64,000 bases of DNA from Pantoea rodasii (GCF_002095465.1 NZ_MLFP01000002.1:372001-436000), one strand, 5' to 3'. Counted from the first letter of the stretch, positions 40,059 through 50,630 are shown. A program made the numbers and translations. Notes: generated from the letters alone by a model not told the origin.

Positions 40059-40283
40059 GCGAGTCGGCTCCATGAGGAGGAATGTGCAGACAATAGCATG
40101 CGAAGCGGCAAAATAATCGCGATATAATTTGATGTTTGCAAGGGCATCCTGCTGGCATTCATCAGCATCATTCACGTGTTATATCTGCACTTTGAGAGTT
40201 TTACCCTTGTGTCATGGGGTGCGAGTGCCGATCCTGCTCTATTCTCAGGGAATATGGATCCCTCAAGGCTTTGTCGAGGCGTT

Positions 40284-41393
40284 ATGACACACCAACCTCT
40301 GATTGCTGAGGTGCCCAATCAGCAAAACACACTCACCGCCATCGTCGAACAGGATGCGCGCACGGCCTACTTCTACATCTGGCCAAACGATCTGTTTCGC
40401 AGCCAGTATGCGGTGCGCGGCTGCTGGCTGCGCAATCTGCTGCCTGCCCCGGCGCGTGAAGATCGTGAAGCGATGGAGCAGGGCATTGCGCCGCTGTTGA
40501 GCGCAGAGTATTGCCGCACCTTAGAAGCGGAACCGATGCTCGATCCTGCCGGTTTACAGATCCTGTGGGAGCCGAGTGATGACGGTGCCGCGTTGTGGTA
40601 TTACGGCCAGCTGCTGGCCGTAATACCCGGCTGGAGCCTGTATCAGGACAAACAGGTGAGCTTCTCTGCCGGCTGCATCAAGGAAAATCGCCTGACCGCG
40701 CCGCTCGGCTCGGCTTCCACCAATGATTACTACGCGCGCGCCGAACAGCAGCGCCACTTCTGGCGTGACTGGCATGATGGTCATTTGTGGGATGTGGTGC
40801 AGCGCGAGCTGATGCAGTGCTATCAGGCGCAGTTTGGCGAGTCGGTGAAGTATTACGCCATCGATCAGGGTAGCTGGCCGCCTATGGCTATCTCTCAGCA
40901 CTGGCACAATGGCGTGTGGTATTTTCTCACCCTTGGCATGGGGATTCGCCCGATGCCGCAGGTCGATTATCTGTTTGATGAGCTGGCTCCGCAGTATCGT
41001 CGCGTAGAGCTGGCGATGGCGGTGGACGGCGAAGTGATGACCGAAGCCAATGCGGTGCAGATGGCCAGCGCGCTGGCGGAATTTGCACACTTGCCATGGG
41101 CGCGTCTGACGTGGATTGGCGAAGGGCACACGCTGGCCTCCGAAGTGGCGCCGGTGGGCTTCGAGAGTTTCCTGCTGGCGAATGGTTTAGCGCCGGAAGT
41201 TGCCCAGTTTCGACTGCCGAAGCGCGATGGCGATCGCCCCAATCTGCTGTGGGCTACACCGATCACTGAGGCAGAGCGACAGTTTGCTCAGGCAGACGAT
41301 CGTGGCGGCCAGCAGCTGTTGCAGCGCTTGCAGACGGAAGGCAACGACCACGTGTTCCGACCGCGTCAGGAAGTGGTCGATCCGCCGCAATAA
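40284..41393 (+). CDS. SUFU-domain protein
   Basis: A 369-residue protein with a C-terminal half (about 190-365) resembling the suppressor-of-fused (SUFU) domain family. Supporting segments are WYFLTLGMGIRPMPQ, RRVELAMAVDGE, PWARLTWIGEGHTL and PNLLWATPITEAE. Bacterial SUFU proteins are common but mostly of unknown role, and some occur as immunity proteins in toxin loci. No toxin gene is next to it here. The N-terminal 190 residues are rich in Trp and Tyr and unassigned. The start at 40284 has a GAGG five bases upstream. A hairpin, TGCGGGCA/TGCCCGCA, follows at 41401-41418. Confidence 0.7.
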   Translation: MTHQPLIAEVPNQQNTLTAIVEQDARTAYFYIWPNDLFRSQYAVRGCWLRNLLPAPAREDREAMEQGIAPLLSAEYCRTLEAEPMLDPAGLQILWEPSDDGAALWYYGQLLAVIPGWSLYQDKQVSFSAGCIKENRLTAPLGSASTNDYYARAEQQRHFWRDWHDGHLWDVVQRELMQCYQAQFGESVKYYAIDQGSWPPMAISQHWHNGVWYFLTLGMGIRPMPQVDYLFDELAPQYRRVELAMAVDGEVMTEANAVQMASALAEFAHLPWARLTWIGEGHTLASEVAPVGFESFLLANGLAPEVAQFRLPKRDGDRPNLLWATPITEAERQFAQADDRGGQQLLQRLQTEGNDHVFRPRQEVVDPPQ

Positions 41394-41485
41394 CCTGCTG
41401 TGCGGGCATTTGCCCGCAACCTGGCTAAGTAAGCGCAGCGTTACTAACCCACCTAATGATCACCGAAATCAACTATTTGTATTTT

Positions 41486-41501
41486 TGTGATCTGGCTCAC
41501 C
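41486..41501. promoter_or_regulatory. CRP-like site upstream of the chemoreceptor gene
   Basis: TGTGATCTGGCTCACC fits the CRP consensus TGTGA-N6-TCACA with only the last base differing. It lies 84 bases before the chemoreceptor ATG, a usual activating distance, so the receptor may be under catabolite control. Confidence 0.6.
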
Positions 41502-41569
41502 TCAAGTTCCTCTGTAACACGCCGTTAACCTCGATCAGGCAACTCGCCAACCAGGGTAAGGGCATTACG

Positions 41570-43465
41570 ATGTTAAAAACAACGCAATCACGTTTTACTG
41601 CGACGCTTGTCGCCTTCTTTGTTGTCCTGATGCTGGTCACGGTGGTGGTGATCAATCAGTTTATTGCACCGCAGTTAAGCCAAAACGAAAGCCGATTAGT
41701 GCGTTATGAAGTTGACGGACTGGCGGGACGTATTGTTGAGCAGATGAACCGCGTACAGGCGCAGCAGCGTGCCATTACCGAAGCCGCAAGCGTGATGGAC
41801 AGCGCGGCTATCGACAGCTTGCTACCTGCGCTGGTGAACCAGTATCAGGACAGCAACGTGTTTGGCGGCGGTATCTGGCCACTGCCTAATCGTCGCGATC
41901 CGGCGAAGGAAAAAGACAGTTCGTTCTTCGCCCGTAATGCCAGCAATCAGTTGCAGGTCAATACCTACTGGAACTCAGATGCGGCCGACAAATACTGGGA
42001 GCAGCCGTGGTACAAAGACGGCATGGCTGCCGCCAAAGGGCAGTGCGCCTGGGCCAAAGCGTATCAGGATGCGGCCAGCCCGCAGCCACGTACTAACTGT
42101 GCGATGGCGATTTATCGTGACGGCACGGTGTGGGGCGTATCGACCATCGACGTGACGCTCGGCTTCTTCAATCAGCTGGCGAAACAGATGGGTGATGCGA
42201 TCCAAGGCCGTGTGCTGATCGTTGAAGCCGATGGCAAAGTGGTGGGTAACGCCGCGCTGCTGGACGGTGCGCCGAAGCTGGAAAATCTCTCTGATACCCA
42301 GTTGCCAATGGCTTCAGCATTGAAAGGATTGTTAGCGCAGGCAGGTAATCAGCCTACGCAAACGACGTTTAAAGGCGAGGATGGCGAACATACGCTGTTC
42401 CTGCAGGCGATTGCCGGTAGCCCGTGGTATCTCGCCAGCGATGTGCCATCCAGCCTGTTGGATGCACAAACCCACAGCATGCTGACCCGCCTCGGTCTGG
42501 TGCAGATTCCGCTGGCGGTGATCCTGCTGCTGGTGCTGCTCGGCTTTGTGCGCGCGATGATGAAACGCCTCAGCCTGCTGAACCGCAACATCGAAGCCCT
42601 GTCGACTGGCGGCGCGGATTTAACTCAGCGTCTGCCTGCCAGCAACAGCCCGGAATTTAATGCAGTGGCACAAAGCTTTAACCAGTTCATTGAATATCTG
42701 CAAGGGCTTATGCGTCAGGTTGGCGACAGCGCGCTGGCGATCACTGCGGCCTCGCGTGAGATCGCGACAGGTAACGCGGACCTCTCCGCACGGACCGAAT
42801 CGCAGGCCAGTTCGATTGTAGAAACCGCAGCCTCGATGGAACAGCTGACCGGCACCGTGCGCCAGAACGCCGACAACGCCACCCACGCTAACCAGCTGGC
42901 GGATGGCGCGTCACAGGTTGCGGCACGCGGAACCGAAGTGGTGCGCCAGGTGGTCAGCACCATGGGCGCGATTAACCATTCATCGCGCAAAGTGGTGGAT
43001 ATCATTAGCGTGATTGACAGCATCGCCTTCCAGACCAATATCCTCGCACTTAACGCGGCGGTGGAAGCGGCACGTGCGGGCGAGCAGGGGCGTGGATTTG
43101 CCGTGGTGGCGTCAGAAGTGCGCAATCTGGCGCAGCGCTCCGCTAACTCGGCGCGTGAGATTAAGAAGCTGATTGAGAAGTCGGTGGCGAATATCGACAC
43201 CGGCAGCGAATTGGTTGAACAAGCCGGGCAGACCATGGATGAGCTGATGCAGGGCGTGAGCAGCGTGACGACGTTGATGAGCGAAATCATGTCTGCCAGC
43301 CGCGAGCAGAGTATGGGGATCGAGCAGGTTAACCTGGCGATCACCCAGCTGGATGGCAGCACCCAGCAGAACGCCGCGCTGGTCGAGCAGGTGTCGGCTG
43401 CAGCGCGCGCAATGGAAGAGCAGAGCGTGCAGCTGGAGCTGGTGGTGCAGAGCTTTAAGCTTTAA
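41570..43465 (+). CDS. Methyl-accepting chemotaxis protein
   Basis: A 631-residue transmembrane chemoreceptor. TM1 is at about 10-32, a periplasmic dCache-like sensor at about 40-300 ([12 protein letters not shown]...YWEQPWY...[14 protein letters not shown]), TM2 at about 305-328, HAMP at about 330-380 and the signalling domain at about 400-631. The hairpin tip is [20 protein letters not shown], followed by [20 protein letters not shown]. The ligand is unknown. The C terminus ends SFKL and lacks the NWETF pentapeptide that tethers CheR/CheB, so adaptation depends on other receptors. The start at 41570 avoids an improbable upstream extension. A CRP-like site lies upstream and a terminator follows. 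Confidence 0.94.
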   Translation: MLKTTQSRFTATLVAFFVVLMLVTVVVINQFIAPQLSQNESRLVRYEVDGLAGRIVEQMNRVQAQQRAITEAASVMDSAAIDSLLPALVNQYQDSNVFGGGIWPLPNRRDPAKEKDSSFFARNASNQLQVNTYWNSDAADKYWEQPWYKDGMAAAKGQCAWAKAYQDAASPQPRTNCAMAIYRDGTVWGVSTIDVTLGFFNQLAKQMGDAIQGRVLIVEADGKVVGNAALLDGAPKLENLSDTQLPMASALKGLLAQAGNQPTQTTFKGEDGEHTLFLQAIAGSPWYLASDVPSSLLDAQTHSMLTRLGLVQIPLAVILLLVLLGFVRAMMKRLSLLNRNIEALSTGGADLTQRLPASNSPEFNAVAQSFNQFIEYLQGLMRQVGDSALAITAASREIATGNADLSARTESQASSIVETAASMEQLTGTVRQNADNATHANQLADGASQVAARGTEVVRQVVSTMGAINHSSRKVVDIISVIDSIAFQTNILALNAAVEAARAGEQGRGFAVVASEVRNLAQRSANSAREIKKLIEKSVANIDTGSELVEQAGQTMDELMQGVSSVTTLMSEIMSASREQSMGIEQVNLAITQLDGSTQQNAALVEQVSAAARAMEEQSVQLELVVQSFKL

Positions 43466-43525
43466 TCACCGCAGCAGGCCAGAACCAGGCGCACTCCAAA
43501 GGCCTGGTTAACATGTCCACAACTC

Positions 43526-43556
43526 AAGGCGCACCGTAAAATGGTGCGCCTTTTAT
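43526..43556 (+). terminator. Intrinsic terminator after the chemoreceptor gene
   Basis: AAGGCGCACC and GGTGCGCCTT form a perfect 10-bp stem around a 7-base loop and run into TTTATTTT. Confidence 0.9.
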
Positions 43557-43736
43557 TTTGGTTAGCGCTGTCAACATATGCCCTTTACGAGGTTGATTAC
43601 ATTTCGTCGTTACCGCTTTGTCTGATGACTGCTAAGCTTAAAATTCTGCACGTAAGCGCACGGAATGTGCGCGATTTCCTCGGTTTCGGCCTTTGAGGTT
43701 GTGTACAATAGCTGAGAATTATCTTAAGGAGTTGTC

Positions 43737-44270
43737 ATGCCCGCTATTGAAGTTATCCTCGTTGACCACCTCGATCGTCCCACCGGCAAGATGGAAAAGC
43801 TGGAAGTACATGAGAAAGGATTACTGCATCGTGCGGTGACGGTCTACGTGTTCAATTCGCGCCATGAACTGCTGCTGCAACGTCGTGCTAACGGTAAATA
43901 TCACTGTGGTGGTTTATGGAGCAACACCTGCTGTGGCCATCCCTATCCGCAGGAATCGACCCGTGATGCCGCTGAACGTCGGTTGCGCGAAGAGATGGGG
44001 ATGCAACTGTCGTTAACGCCGGTGTTTGAGCTGAGCTATAACCTGCCTCTCAGCAATGGGTTAACCGAGCACGAATATGGCCACGTGTTCTTTGCCATCA
44101 GCGATGTTGAGCCGAAACTCAATCCTGAAGAGGCGGACGCCTGGTGTTATCGCTCGGTTGAGCAGATTCAGCTGGAAATGCAGGATCGGCCTGAACAATT
44201 TACGCCGTGGTTCCTGCACACCTTCCCGCGCATTCCCCATACGTTTGGCGACTTCCGCCTGACCGCATAA
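43737..44270 (+). CDS. idi: Isopentenyl-diphosphate delta-isomerase Idi
   Basis: Idi (type I, Nudix fold) interconverts isopentenyl and dimethylallyl diphosphate. The 177-residue protein has the catalytic cysteine in WSNTCCGHP near residue 62, the Nudix-like RDAAERRLREEMG near 80-92, and the active-site Glu in EHEYGHVF near 115. AAGGAG precedes the ATG. No carotenoid genes adjoin it, although many Pantoea carry crt clusters elsewhere, so this is the housekeeping copy or a general isoprenoid gene. Confidence 0.96.
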   Translation: MPAIEVILVDHLDRPTGKMEKLEVHEKGLLHRAVTVYVFNSRHELLLQRRANGKYHCGGLWSNTCCGHPYPQESTRDAAERRLREEMGMQLSLTPVFELSYNLPLSNGLTEHEYGHVFFAISDVEPKLNPEEADAWCYRSVEQIQLEMQDRPEQFTPWFLHTFPRIPHTFGDFRLTA

Positions 44271-44274
44271 AAAA

Positions 44275-44299
44275 AACGCCCCTTTTACGGGGCGTTGTT
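44275..44299. terminator. Bidirectional terminator between idi and the MFS gene
   Basis: AACGCCCC and GGGGCGTT pair perfectly across a TTTTAC loop. On the minus strand it is followed by T8, making a strong terminator for the MFS gene whose stop is three bases away; on the plus strand the T-run is broken (GTTGTTT). Confidence 0.88.
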
Positions 44300-44301
44300 G
44301 T

Positions 44302-45768
44302 TTAAGTGAAATCCTCCGCATCCACATCGTAGCCTGAGGGCTCCCAGCGAATCGCCAGCAGCGCCAGCAAGCCAATCAGCGGGGCGAGGAAAATCACCCA
44401 GAACACGCCGGTGCCGAATGCCGCAACCAGCAGTGGGAATAGGAACAGCGACACGGTTGAACTGCCGCGCATCAGCGTCTGGTTAAAGCCAACACCCACG
44501 CCGCGCAGTGAAGCGGGGTAGCTCAGCGAGGCAAAGGTCATGGTGTGTGAACCCGGACCAAATCCCTGACCAAACAGGAACAGCGCCAGCATAGCAATCG
44601 CCAATGCCGCCTGTTCGCCGCCTTCCGGACGACCAATCAGCGCCAGACCGAGCAACGCGATGCACTGGCAGCTGTAACCTGCCACCGACATCTTCCACGC
44701 GCCGAGACGCGGCACCAGCCGCACTGCCAGCAAACCCCCGACAAAGGCAAACAGCAGGTTCAGTGCCAGCGACACCAGAATAGTGGTCAACATCGATTGC
44801 GCGAAGAAGCTGGAAATAATCACCGGCAGGCCAAAGGCCACCGCGTTATAAGCAAACGATGAAGCGATGGACGTCACGGTTGCCAGTATGGTTCGACGAC
44901 GATAAACACCCTGCAGCAGCGCACCGTAGTTACGCCAGCTGGCTTTGCGTACCGGCTTGGTCTGCGTCAGATCGGCATCTTCGGCCACATGGGCGTTGAT
45001 GTTGTAGGAGCGCTGCAGGATCTGCGCGGCGCCGTGCAAATTGCCCTGATTGGCGGCCCACACCGGTGATTCACTCATATACCGGCTGCGAATGGCGATG
45101 ATTAACAACGCAGGGACCGCGCCGAAACCAAGAATCAGCCGCCACAACCAATCGGTGTGACTTTCCGGCAGCACTGCATACAGCAGCAGCACCAGCAGAT
45201 AGGAAATACTGATTGCCGCATACCAGGTGGGGCACCACATCGCCACGCTGGCCGCTTTATTTCCTTGCCCGCGCAGTTTTGAAAACTCGGCAAGAAACGC
45301 CATCGCTACCGGGAGATCGATCCCGACGCCCAGCCCCATCACAAAGCGCGCACCACCTAACACGTATTCGTTTGGCGCAAAGGCGCAGGCAAGGGCGGCA
45401 ACCACAAAGAAGAACATATCGGCCATAAACACGCGGTAGCGACCAATTTTGTCGGTGAGATAACCGCCAATCAGCGCTCCCACAATCGCGCCGAAGGTAA
45501 TCGCGGAGGCCACCATTCCGGTGCCGGTCGGCGTCAGGTTAAATTCGCGCGTGACATCTTTGATGCCAAAGGCCAGTGCGCCGAGATCGTAAGCATCGAG
45601 GAACACACCGCCGAGGGCGATGGCCACCACGATGCGCGCATTGCTGCGTGACTCGTTACTGTTGTTCACGAGATTTGATACGTCAGCCGCGCTGCGTATC
45701 CACTTGGTTTCGCCAGTGGGCGTATTCCCTGCCAGCGCCACGTGCGCCGGAGAAGCTAAGTCGGACAT
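44302..45768 (-). CDS. MFS transporter, sugar-porter/metabolite-H+ symporter type
   Basis: A 488-residue, 12-TM major facilitator resembling the metabolite:H+ symporters (E. coli YgcS/YaaU-like). The first loop has GGYLTDKIGRYRVF, TM4-5 has GLGVGIDLPVAMAFLAEF, and the central loop is charged. About 45 hydrophilic residues precede TM1. Substrate unknown, perhaps a carboxylate or aromatic acid. The ATG at 45768 lacks a clear ribosome binding site, but the longer frame from 45819 is unconvincing. It is divergent from osmF and followed by a strong terminator. Confidence 0.87.
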   Translation of the reverse strand: MSDLASPAHVALAGNTPTGETKWIRSAADVSNLVNNSNESRSNARIVVAIALGGVFLDAYDLGALAFGIKDVTREFNLTPTGTGMVASAITFGAIVGALIGGYLTDKIGRYRVFMADMFFFVVAALACAFAPNEYVLGGARFVMGLGVGIDLPVAMAFLAEFSKLRGQGNKAASVAMWCPTWYAAISISYLLVLLLYAVLPESHTDWLWRLILGFGAVPALLIIAIRSRYMSESPVWAANQGNLHGAAQILQRSYNINAHVAEDADLTQTKPVRKASWRNYGALLQGVYRRRTILATVTSIASSFAYNAVAFGLPVIISSFFAQSMLTTILVSLALNLLFAFVGGLLAVRLVPRLGAWKMSVAGYSCQCIALLGLALIGRPEGGEQAALAIAMLALFLFGQGFGPGSHTMTFASLSYPASLRGVGVGFNQTLMRGSSTVSLFLFPLLVAAFGTGVFWVIFLAPLIGLLALLAIRWEPSGYDVDAEDFT

Positions 45769-45987
45769 GATGTTATGTATTTTATTGTAAAGGGTGGGCC
45801 TATGAGAATAAGCCGCCATAAACGCTTTAAAAATTCCATTTGGTTATATGTCCTGCGAATAGGTTATAAGCAGTGTGCATTGAATAGCAGAAAAAGCTCG
45901 AACTTAGGCGCTTGACCGCCCCCATCCTGTTTCGCCAGGCTACGCTTGATAGTCACAGACTGAAAAACATAAGCAGAGGACAGCGGC

Positions 45988-46895
45988 ATGATTAAGCAGG
46001 GTTTATTGGGGATGATCGCATTAGCGATGAGTGTGGGCGCAGCGAATGCGGCCGATCCGGTTAAGGTCGGATCGAAGATTGATACCGAGGGTTCGCTGCT
46101 GGGCAATATTATCCTGCAGGTGTTGGATAAACATGGGGTGAAAACCGTTAACAAAATCCAGCTCGGCACCACCCAGGTGGTACGCGGCGCAATCACTGCG
46201 GGCGAGTTGGATATCTATCCGGAATACACCGGTAACGGCGCGTTCTTCTTCAGCGATGAGAAAGACACAGCCTGGAAAAATGCGCAGCAGGGCTATGAGA
46301 AGGTGAAAAAGCTCGATGCGGATAAAAATCATCTGGTGTGGTTAACCCCTGCACCTGCCAACAACACCTGGACCATCGCGGTGCGCGGCGATGTGGCACA
46401 GAAAAATAATCTCAATTCTCTCGACGATCTCAGCGCCTACCTGAAAAAAGGCGGCACCTTCAAACTGGCGGCGTCCGCAGAATTTATCGAACGCAGCGAT
46501 GCGCTTCCGGCATTTGAAAAAGCTACAACTTCAAGTTGGATCAGTCTCAACTGCTGTCGCTGGCGGGCGGTGATACGGCGGTGACCATAAAAGCCGCCGC
46601 GCAGCAAACCTCTGGCGTTAATGCGGCGATGGCTTATGGCACCGATGGCCCGGTGGCGGCGCTCGGTTTGCAAACCCTGACCGATCCCAAAGGCGTCCAG
46701 CCAATTTATGCGCCTGCGCCAGTGATCCGTGAAAGCGTGCTGAAACAGTATCCGGAGATTGGCAACTGGTTGCAGCCGGTGTTCAGCAAGCTGGATGAGA
46801 AAACCCTGCAACAGCTCAACGCGCAGATTGCGGTTGATGGTCAGGATGCCAGCCAGGTGGCGAAACAGTGGCTACAGCAGAATAAGTTGCTGTAA
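45988..46895 (+). pseudogene. osmF: Glycine betaine-type binding protein OsmF (YehZ), one-base frameshift
   Basis: OsmF is the periplasmic substrate-binding protein of the YehZYXW ABC importer, a low-affinity betaine-type system induced by RpoS in E. coli. It has a signal peptide (about 1-22, cleavage after ANA) and an OpuAC-like domain (KVGSKIDTEGSLLGNII, GELDIYPEYTGNG). The frame breaks near 46523: GCTACAAC should read GCTTACAAC, giving AFEKAYNFKLDQ as in the homologue, after which 46536-46895 continues in the next frame. Adding one T gives a normal 302-residue protein. yehY, yehX and yehW downstream are intact, so error is likely. Confidence 0.92.
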
Positions 46896-46898
46896 GCG

Positions 46899-48065
46899 GT
46901 GCCGTTACTGTTATCAAGACCGCGCCAGCAGCCGGTGCTGCTGGTCCTCACGCTGCTGATCACGCTGGCGGTGATTGCTTTACCGTTGCTGAGCTTTGCC
47001 GCCAATCGCTTAGTCTCCGGCCAGCCGCTGATGTTGTGGCAGGTGGCGCAATCCTGGCTGTTGCTGCTGCCGTTACTGTGGCTATGGCAAGGGTTGTGGT
47101 GGAAGCCACGGCGTCTCAATCTGGTGATGGCGCTGCTGGATGCTGAGATTCTTTTTGTGCTGCTGATGTTTATCGGCGGGCAAACGGCGGCGCAACTGGC
47201 TAATAGCGGCAGCCCGCTGGCACGCACGGCCTTTGGCAGCGGTTTATGGTGTGCCGCCGCGCTGGCGATATTGTTGGCCGCTGAGGCCATCCGTCAGCTC
47301 ACGGCCAGCACGCCGTGGCGAATTCTGCTGAATCTACAAATCTGGATTGTTCCGCTGATATTGCTGCTCAGCGGTCACCTCGACCACCTCTCCCTGATGA
47401 AAGAGTATGCCAACCGCACGGCGGTATTTGATGCGGCCTTCAGCCAGCATCTGCTGCTGCTGGGTGGCACGCTGTTGCCGACGTTGCTGATTGGCTTGCC
47501 GCTCGGTCTGGCGATTGCCCGGCGACCGCGCTGGCAAAGTGCCGCTTTCAGCGTACTCAACCTGATCCAGACGGTGCCTTCCGTGGCGCTATTTGGCCTG
47601 CTGATTGCCCCGCTGGCGGGGCTGGTGGCTCACTTCCCGGTGCTGGCGAGCTGGGGAATCAGCGGTATTGGCCTGGCTCCGGCGCTGATCGCACTGGTGC
47701 TGTATGCGCTGCTGCCGCTGGTGCGCAGTGTGGTGGCCGGTTTGCAGCAGGTGCCGCAGGAAGTGCGTGAAACTGCGCGCGGCATGGGAATGAGTGCGAT
47801 GCAACAGTTCTGGCACGCCGAACTCCCGCTGGCGCTGCCGGTATGGCTCTCGGGCTTGCGCGTGGTGGTGGTACAAACCATTGGCCTGGCGGTAGTAGCG
47901 GCATTGATAGGTGCCGGTGGATTTGGCGCCATTGTTTTTCAGGGATTGCTGAGCAGCGCATTAGATTTGGTGTTGCTGGGCGTGATTCCGGTGGTGGCGC
48001 TGGCGGTGGTTTCTGATGCCGCATTGCGTTTACTGTCGGCACTGCTGGAGAGAACCGATGATTGA
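46899..48065 (+). CDS. yehY: ABC permease YehY
   Basis: Inner membrane permease of the YehZYXW importer. The 388-residue protein is unusually long for a betaine permease, with an N-terminal membrane region (about 1-170) and the binding-protein-dependent transport domain in the C-terminal half (about 180-380, with the EAA-type loop near VRETARGMGMSAMQQF). The GTG start lies three bases after the osmF stop, and the stop overlaps the yehX ATG. It aligns with E. coli YehY. Confidence 0.94.
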   Translation: MPLLLSRPRQQPVLLVLTLLITLAVIALPLLSFAANRLVSGQPLMLWQVAQSWLLLLPLLWLWQGLWWKPRRLNLVMALLDAEILFVLLMFIGGQTAAQLANSGSPLARTAFGSGLWCAAALAILLAAEAIRQLTASTPWRILLNLQIWIVPLILLLSGHLDHLSLMKEYANRTAVFDAAFSQHLLLLGGTLLPTLLIGLPLGLAIARRPRWQSAAFSVLNLIQTVPSVALFGLLIAPLAGLVAHFPVLASWGISGIGLAPALIALVLYALLPLVRSVVAGLQQVPQEVRETARGMGMSAMQQFWHAELPLALPVWLSGLRVVVVQTIGLAVVAALIGAGGFGAIVFQGLLSSALDLVLLGVIPVVALAVVSDAALRLLSALLERTDD

Positions 48066-48993
48066 GTTTCATCAGGTAAGCAAAATGTTCGCGGGCAAAG
48101 CGGCGGTACGTGATCTCACCTTGCATATTGAGAAGGGCAGTTTCACCGTGCTGATTGGCACGTCCGGCTCGGGCAAATCCACCACGCTGAAAATGATCAA
48201 TCGGCTGGTGGAGCATGACAGCGGTGAAATCCGCTTTGCCGGTGAACCGATTGAACGCATGGATGCGCGTGCCCTGCGGCGGCGCATGGGCTATGCCATC
48301 CAGTCGATTGGCCTGTTCCCGCACTGGAACGTGGCAAAGAACATCGCCACCGTGCCGTCACTGCTTGGCTGGCCGCAGGCAAAAATTCAACAGCGCGTAG
48401 AAGAACTGCTGGCGCTGCTCAATCTGGATGCACATCTGGCGACGCGTTATCCCCATCAACTCTCTGGCGGTCAGCAGCAGCGCGTTGGCGTGGCGCGCGC
48501 GCTGGCCGCCGATCCCGAACTGTTGCTGATGGATGAGCCTTTTGGTGCACTCGATCCGGTGAACCGCCAGGCACTGCAACAGGAGATGCTGCGCATTCAG
48601 AAGCTGTCAGGGCGCACGGTAGTGCTGGTGACGCACGACATCGACGAAGCGCTGACGCTGGCCGATCAACTGGTATTGATGGACGGCGGTGAAATCGTGC
48701 AGCAGGGCAAGCCGATCGAGCTGTTGACGCAGCCGGCCACGGATTTCGCCCGTGAATTCTTCGGTCGTAGCGAACTTGGTGTGCGCTTGTTGGCATTGGG
48801 GCGCGCAGGCAGTGCGGCACGGCGCGGTGAGTGGCTGGACGGTGAGCCGATAGCCGCGCACCTGACGCTACGCGAAGCGCTGTCACAGTTTATCGCCCGG
48901 CGCACCGACAAACTGCCGGTGATCGATCAGCATCAACAGCCGCTGGGTGTCCTGCACTTCAGCGATCTGCTGCGTCAGCGGGAGGCGAGCTGA
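48058..48993 (+). CDS. yehX: ABC ATPase YehX
   Basis: The ATPase subunit of the YehZYXW importer. The 311-residue protein has Walker [10 protein letters not shown] near residue 35, signature LSGGQQQR near 135, Walker [13 protein letters not shown], and a C-terminal CBS-like segment ending HFSDLL. The ATG at 48058 gives [10 protein letters not shown], as in E. coli, and overlaps yehY by eight bases. Its stop overlaps the yehW start. Confidence 0.95.
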   Translation: MIEFHQVSKMFAGKAAVRDLTLHIEKGSFTVLIGTSGSGKSTTLKMINRLVEHDSGEIRFAGEPIERMDARALRRRMGYAIQSIGLFPHWNVAKNIATVPSLLGWPQAKIQQRVEELLALLNLDAHLATRYPHQLSGGQQQRVGVARALAADPELLLMDEPFGALDPVNRQALQQEMLRIQKLSGRTVVLVTHDIDEALTLADQLVLMDGGEIVQQGKPIELLTQPATDFAREFFGRSELGVRLLALGRAGSAARRGEWLDGEPIAAHLTLREALSQFIARRTDKLPVIDQHQQPLGVLHFSDLLRQREAS

Positions 48994-49724
48994 TGCGTGT
49001 CTGGCGAGATCCGCTGTACTGGCTGCTGGCGGTGTTTCTATTGCTGCTGTGGGGATTGCCGCACAGCGGGCCGCTGTTTGCCCATTGGTTCCCGCAGCTG
49101 GAACGTCCACTGTATCAGCAGGAGAGCTTCTGGCGGCTGGCCCTGGCGCATTTGTCATTGGTGATCAGCGGCAGCGCACTGGCGATTATTTTTGGGGTGA
49201 GCAGTGGTGTTTTCGCCACGCGTCGTGCCGGGCGGGCGTTCAGACCGTTACTGGAGACGCTGGCAGCAGCGGGGCAGACCTTTCCGCCGGTGGCGGTGTT
49301 GGCGATTGCCGTGCCGGTGATGGGATTTGGCGCAACACCCGCCATCATGGCGCTGTTTCTGTATGGGCTGTTGCCGATTTTGCAGGGAACGCTGGCAGGA
49401 TTGGATAGCGTGCCCGCCAGCAATCGGGAAATAGCCGTGGGACTGGGTATGGGGCCGTGGCGGCGCTTATGGCAGATTGAGCTGGCGCTGGCCGCACCGG
49501 TGATCATGGCGGGCGTGCGTACGTCGGTGATGATCAGCATCGGCACCGCGACGATTGCGTCAACAGTGGGCGCAGAAAGTCTGGGATCGCCGGTGATTAT
49601 CGGACTGAGCGGCTTTAACACCGCCTATGTCATTCAGGGCGCGCTGTTAGTGGCGCTACTGGCACTGATTTGCGACCGCGTATTAGAACGCGTGCAACGT
49701 CAACTCAGTGGCTGGGAAGGATAA
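48993..49724 (+). CDS. yehW: ABC permease YehW
   Basis: Second permease of the YehZYXW importer, 243 residues with about five TM segments and the EAA loop [16 protein letters not shown]. Same length and gene order as E. coli YehW. The last 20 bases overlap the tail of the small yohO gene on the other strand. Confidence 0.95.
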   Translation: MRVWRDPLYWLLAVFLLLLWGLPHSGPLFAHWFPQLERPLYQQESFWRLALAHLSLVISGSALAIIFGVSSGVFATRRAGRAFRPLLETLAAAGQTFPPVAVLAIAVPVMGFGATPAIMALFLYGLLPILQGTLAGLDSVPASNREIAVGLGMGPWRRLWQIELALAAPVIMAGVRTSVMISIGTATIASTVGAESLGSPVIIGLSGFNTAYVIQGALLVALLALICDRVLERVQRQLSGWEG

Positions 49725-49812
49725 GACTGTAGCCCACCAACATCATGCCGCCCATGCCGCCAAGTGCCATCACGGCAAACAGCGTGCCAATGAAAATTTT
49801 ATTCCAGTTCAT
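49705..49812 (-). CDS. yohO: Small membrane protein YohO
   Basis: A 35-codon gene with one TM helix, sequence [18 protein letters not shown] then [17 protein letters not shown]. It matches E. coli YohO (also 35 residues), with the same MALGG.GG.ML.GY..IL core, and lies in the same mlrA-yehW interval. It is read after mlrA on the minus strand, 83 bases past the mlrA stop. Function unknown. An AGG lies about ten bases before the ATG. The match is from memory of the E. coli protein. Confidence 0.75.
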   Translation of the reverse strand: MNWNKIFIGTLFAVMALGGMGGMMLVGYSLILPSH

Positions 49813-49895
49813 AAAGGAAACCTGAGAAAAAGTCATGGAGTGCGGCATGATAACGCGCACACCCGACCAGGCAAAGGCCGTGTGTGCGATTTTTG

Positions 49896-50630
49896 TCAGG
49901 CGGGATCGTGAATATGGGTGGCAAAGCCTTGCGCCTGCCAGTGTTCAAACTGCTCCAACTGCCGACGCGTCGGCTTCTTACCGGTCCAGATAAACAGATT
50001 CTGACCGGGGAACAGCTCAGGACGCGGCATATCCAGCGGCTCGGCTAATACATCCATACGCCAGCCTTGCTGCGACAAGCGCCAGGCCTCCAGCCAAAGG
50101 CGAGTGCGATCTTCCACGCCCCAGCCAATCATCAATGCATCTTTGCCGGCCTTTTTACGACCACCGGCGAGGCAGAACGCCACGTAATCAATCAACGCGC
50201 CATCTAACAGGCTGCACATGGTGCGCGCGGTATGCTGGTCCAATCCCAGGCGTTGACGCACCGGCACAAACACGTGATCAATTAGCGCATCCACCGGATG
50301 TTCGCGGCCAATGGTGGCAATTTTAGTGCGCAGCTTAGCCGGACGGACGTGACGCAACACGCTCATCAACTCTTCCTGCAGCGCGGTCCAGCCATCATGC
50401 ACATTGATGGATTCGCCTTCCAGCAGGGCCTTAACCTTGCCAACAGGCACGCCGCTTTCTATCCAGCGTTTGATCTCTTCAATTCGCTGGACATCTTCAT
50501 CATCAAACTGGCGGTGACCGCCTTCCGTGCGCTGAGGTTTTAACAGACCGTAACGTCGTTGCCAGGCGCGCAACGTTACCGGGTTGATTCCACAGCGTTC
50601 GGCAACATCACCGATACTGTATAAGGCCAT
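49896..50630 (-). CDS. mlrA: MerR-type regulator MlrA
   Basis: MlrA is a MerR-family activator that, in E. coli and Salmonella, switches on csgD and so curli and cellulose biofilm. The 244-residue protein has the MerR HTH ([20 protein letters not shown], then [16 protein letters not shown], near 3-40) and a long C-terminal cobalamin-binding-like domain. The start at 50630 has GAGGA upstream and matches E. coli (ALY.IG). It is divergent from the XRE-cupin gene across a 150-base control region. Confidence 0.94.
   Translation of the reverse strand: MALYSIGDVAERCGINPVTLRAWQRRYGLLKPQRTEGGHRQFDDEDVQRIEEIKRWIESGVPVGKVKALLEGESINVHDGWTALQEELMSVLRHVRPAKLRTKIATIGREHPVDALIDHVFVPVRQRLGLDQHTARTMCSLLDGALIDYVAFCLAGGRKKAGKDALMIGWGVEDRTRLWLEAWRLSQQGWRMDVLAEPLDMPRPELFPGQNLFIWTGKKPTRRQLEQFEHWQAQGFATHIHDPA

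Noticed and set aside
43526..44299. Carotenoid cluster near idi
   Set aside because: No crt genes adjoin idi; neighbours are a chemoreceptor and an MFS porter.
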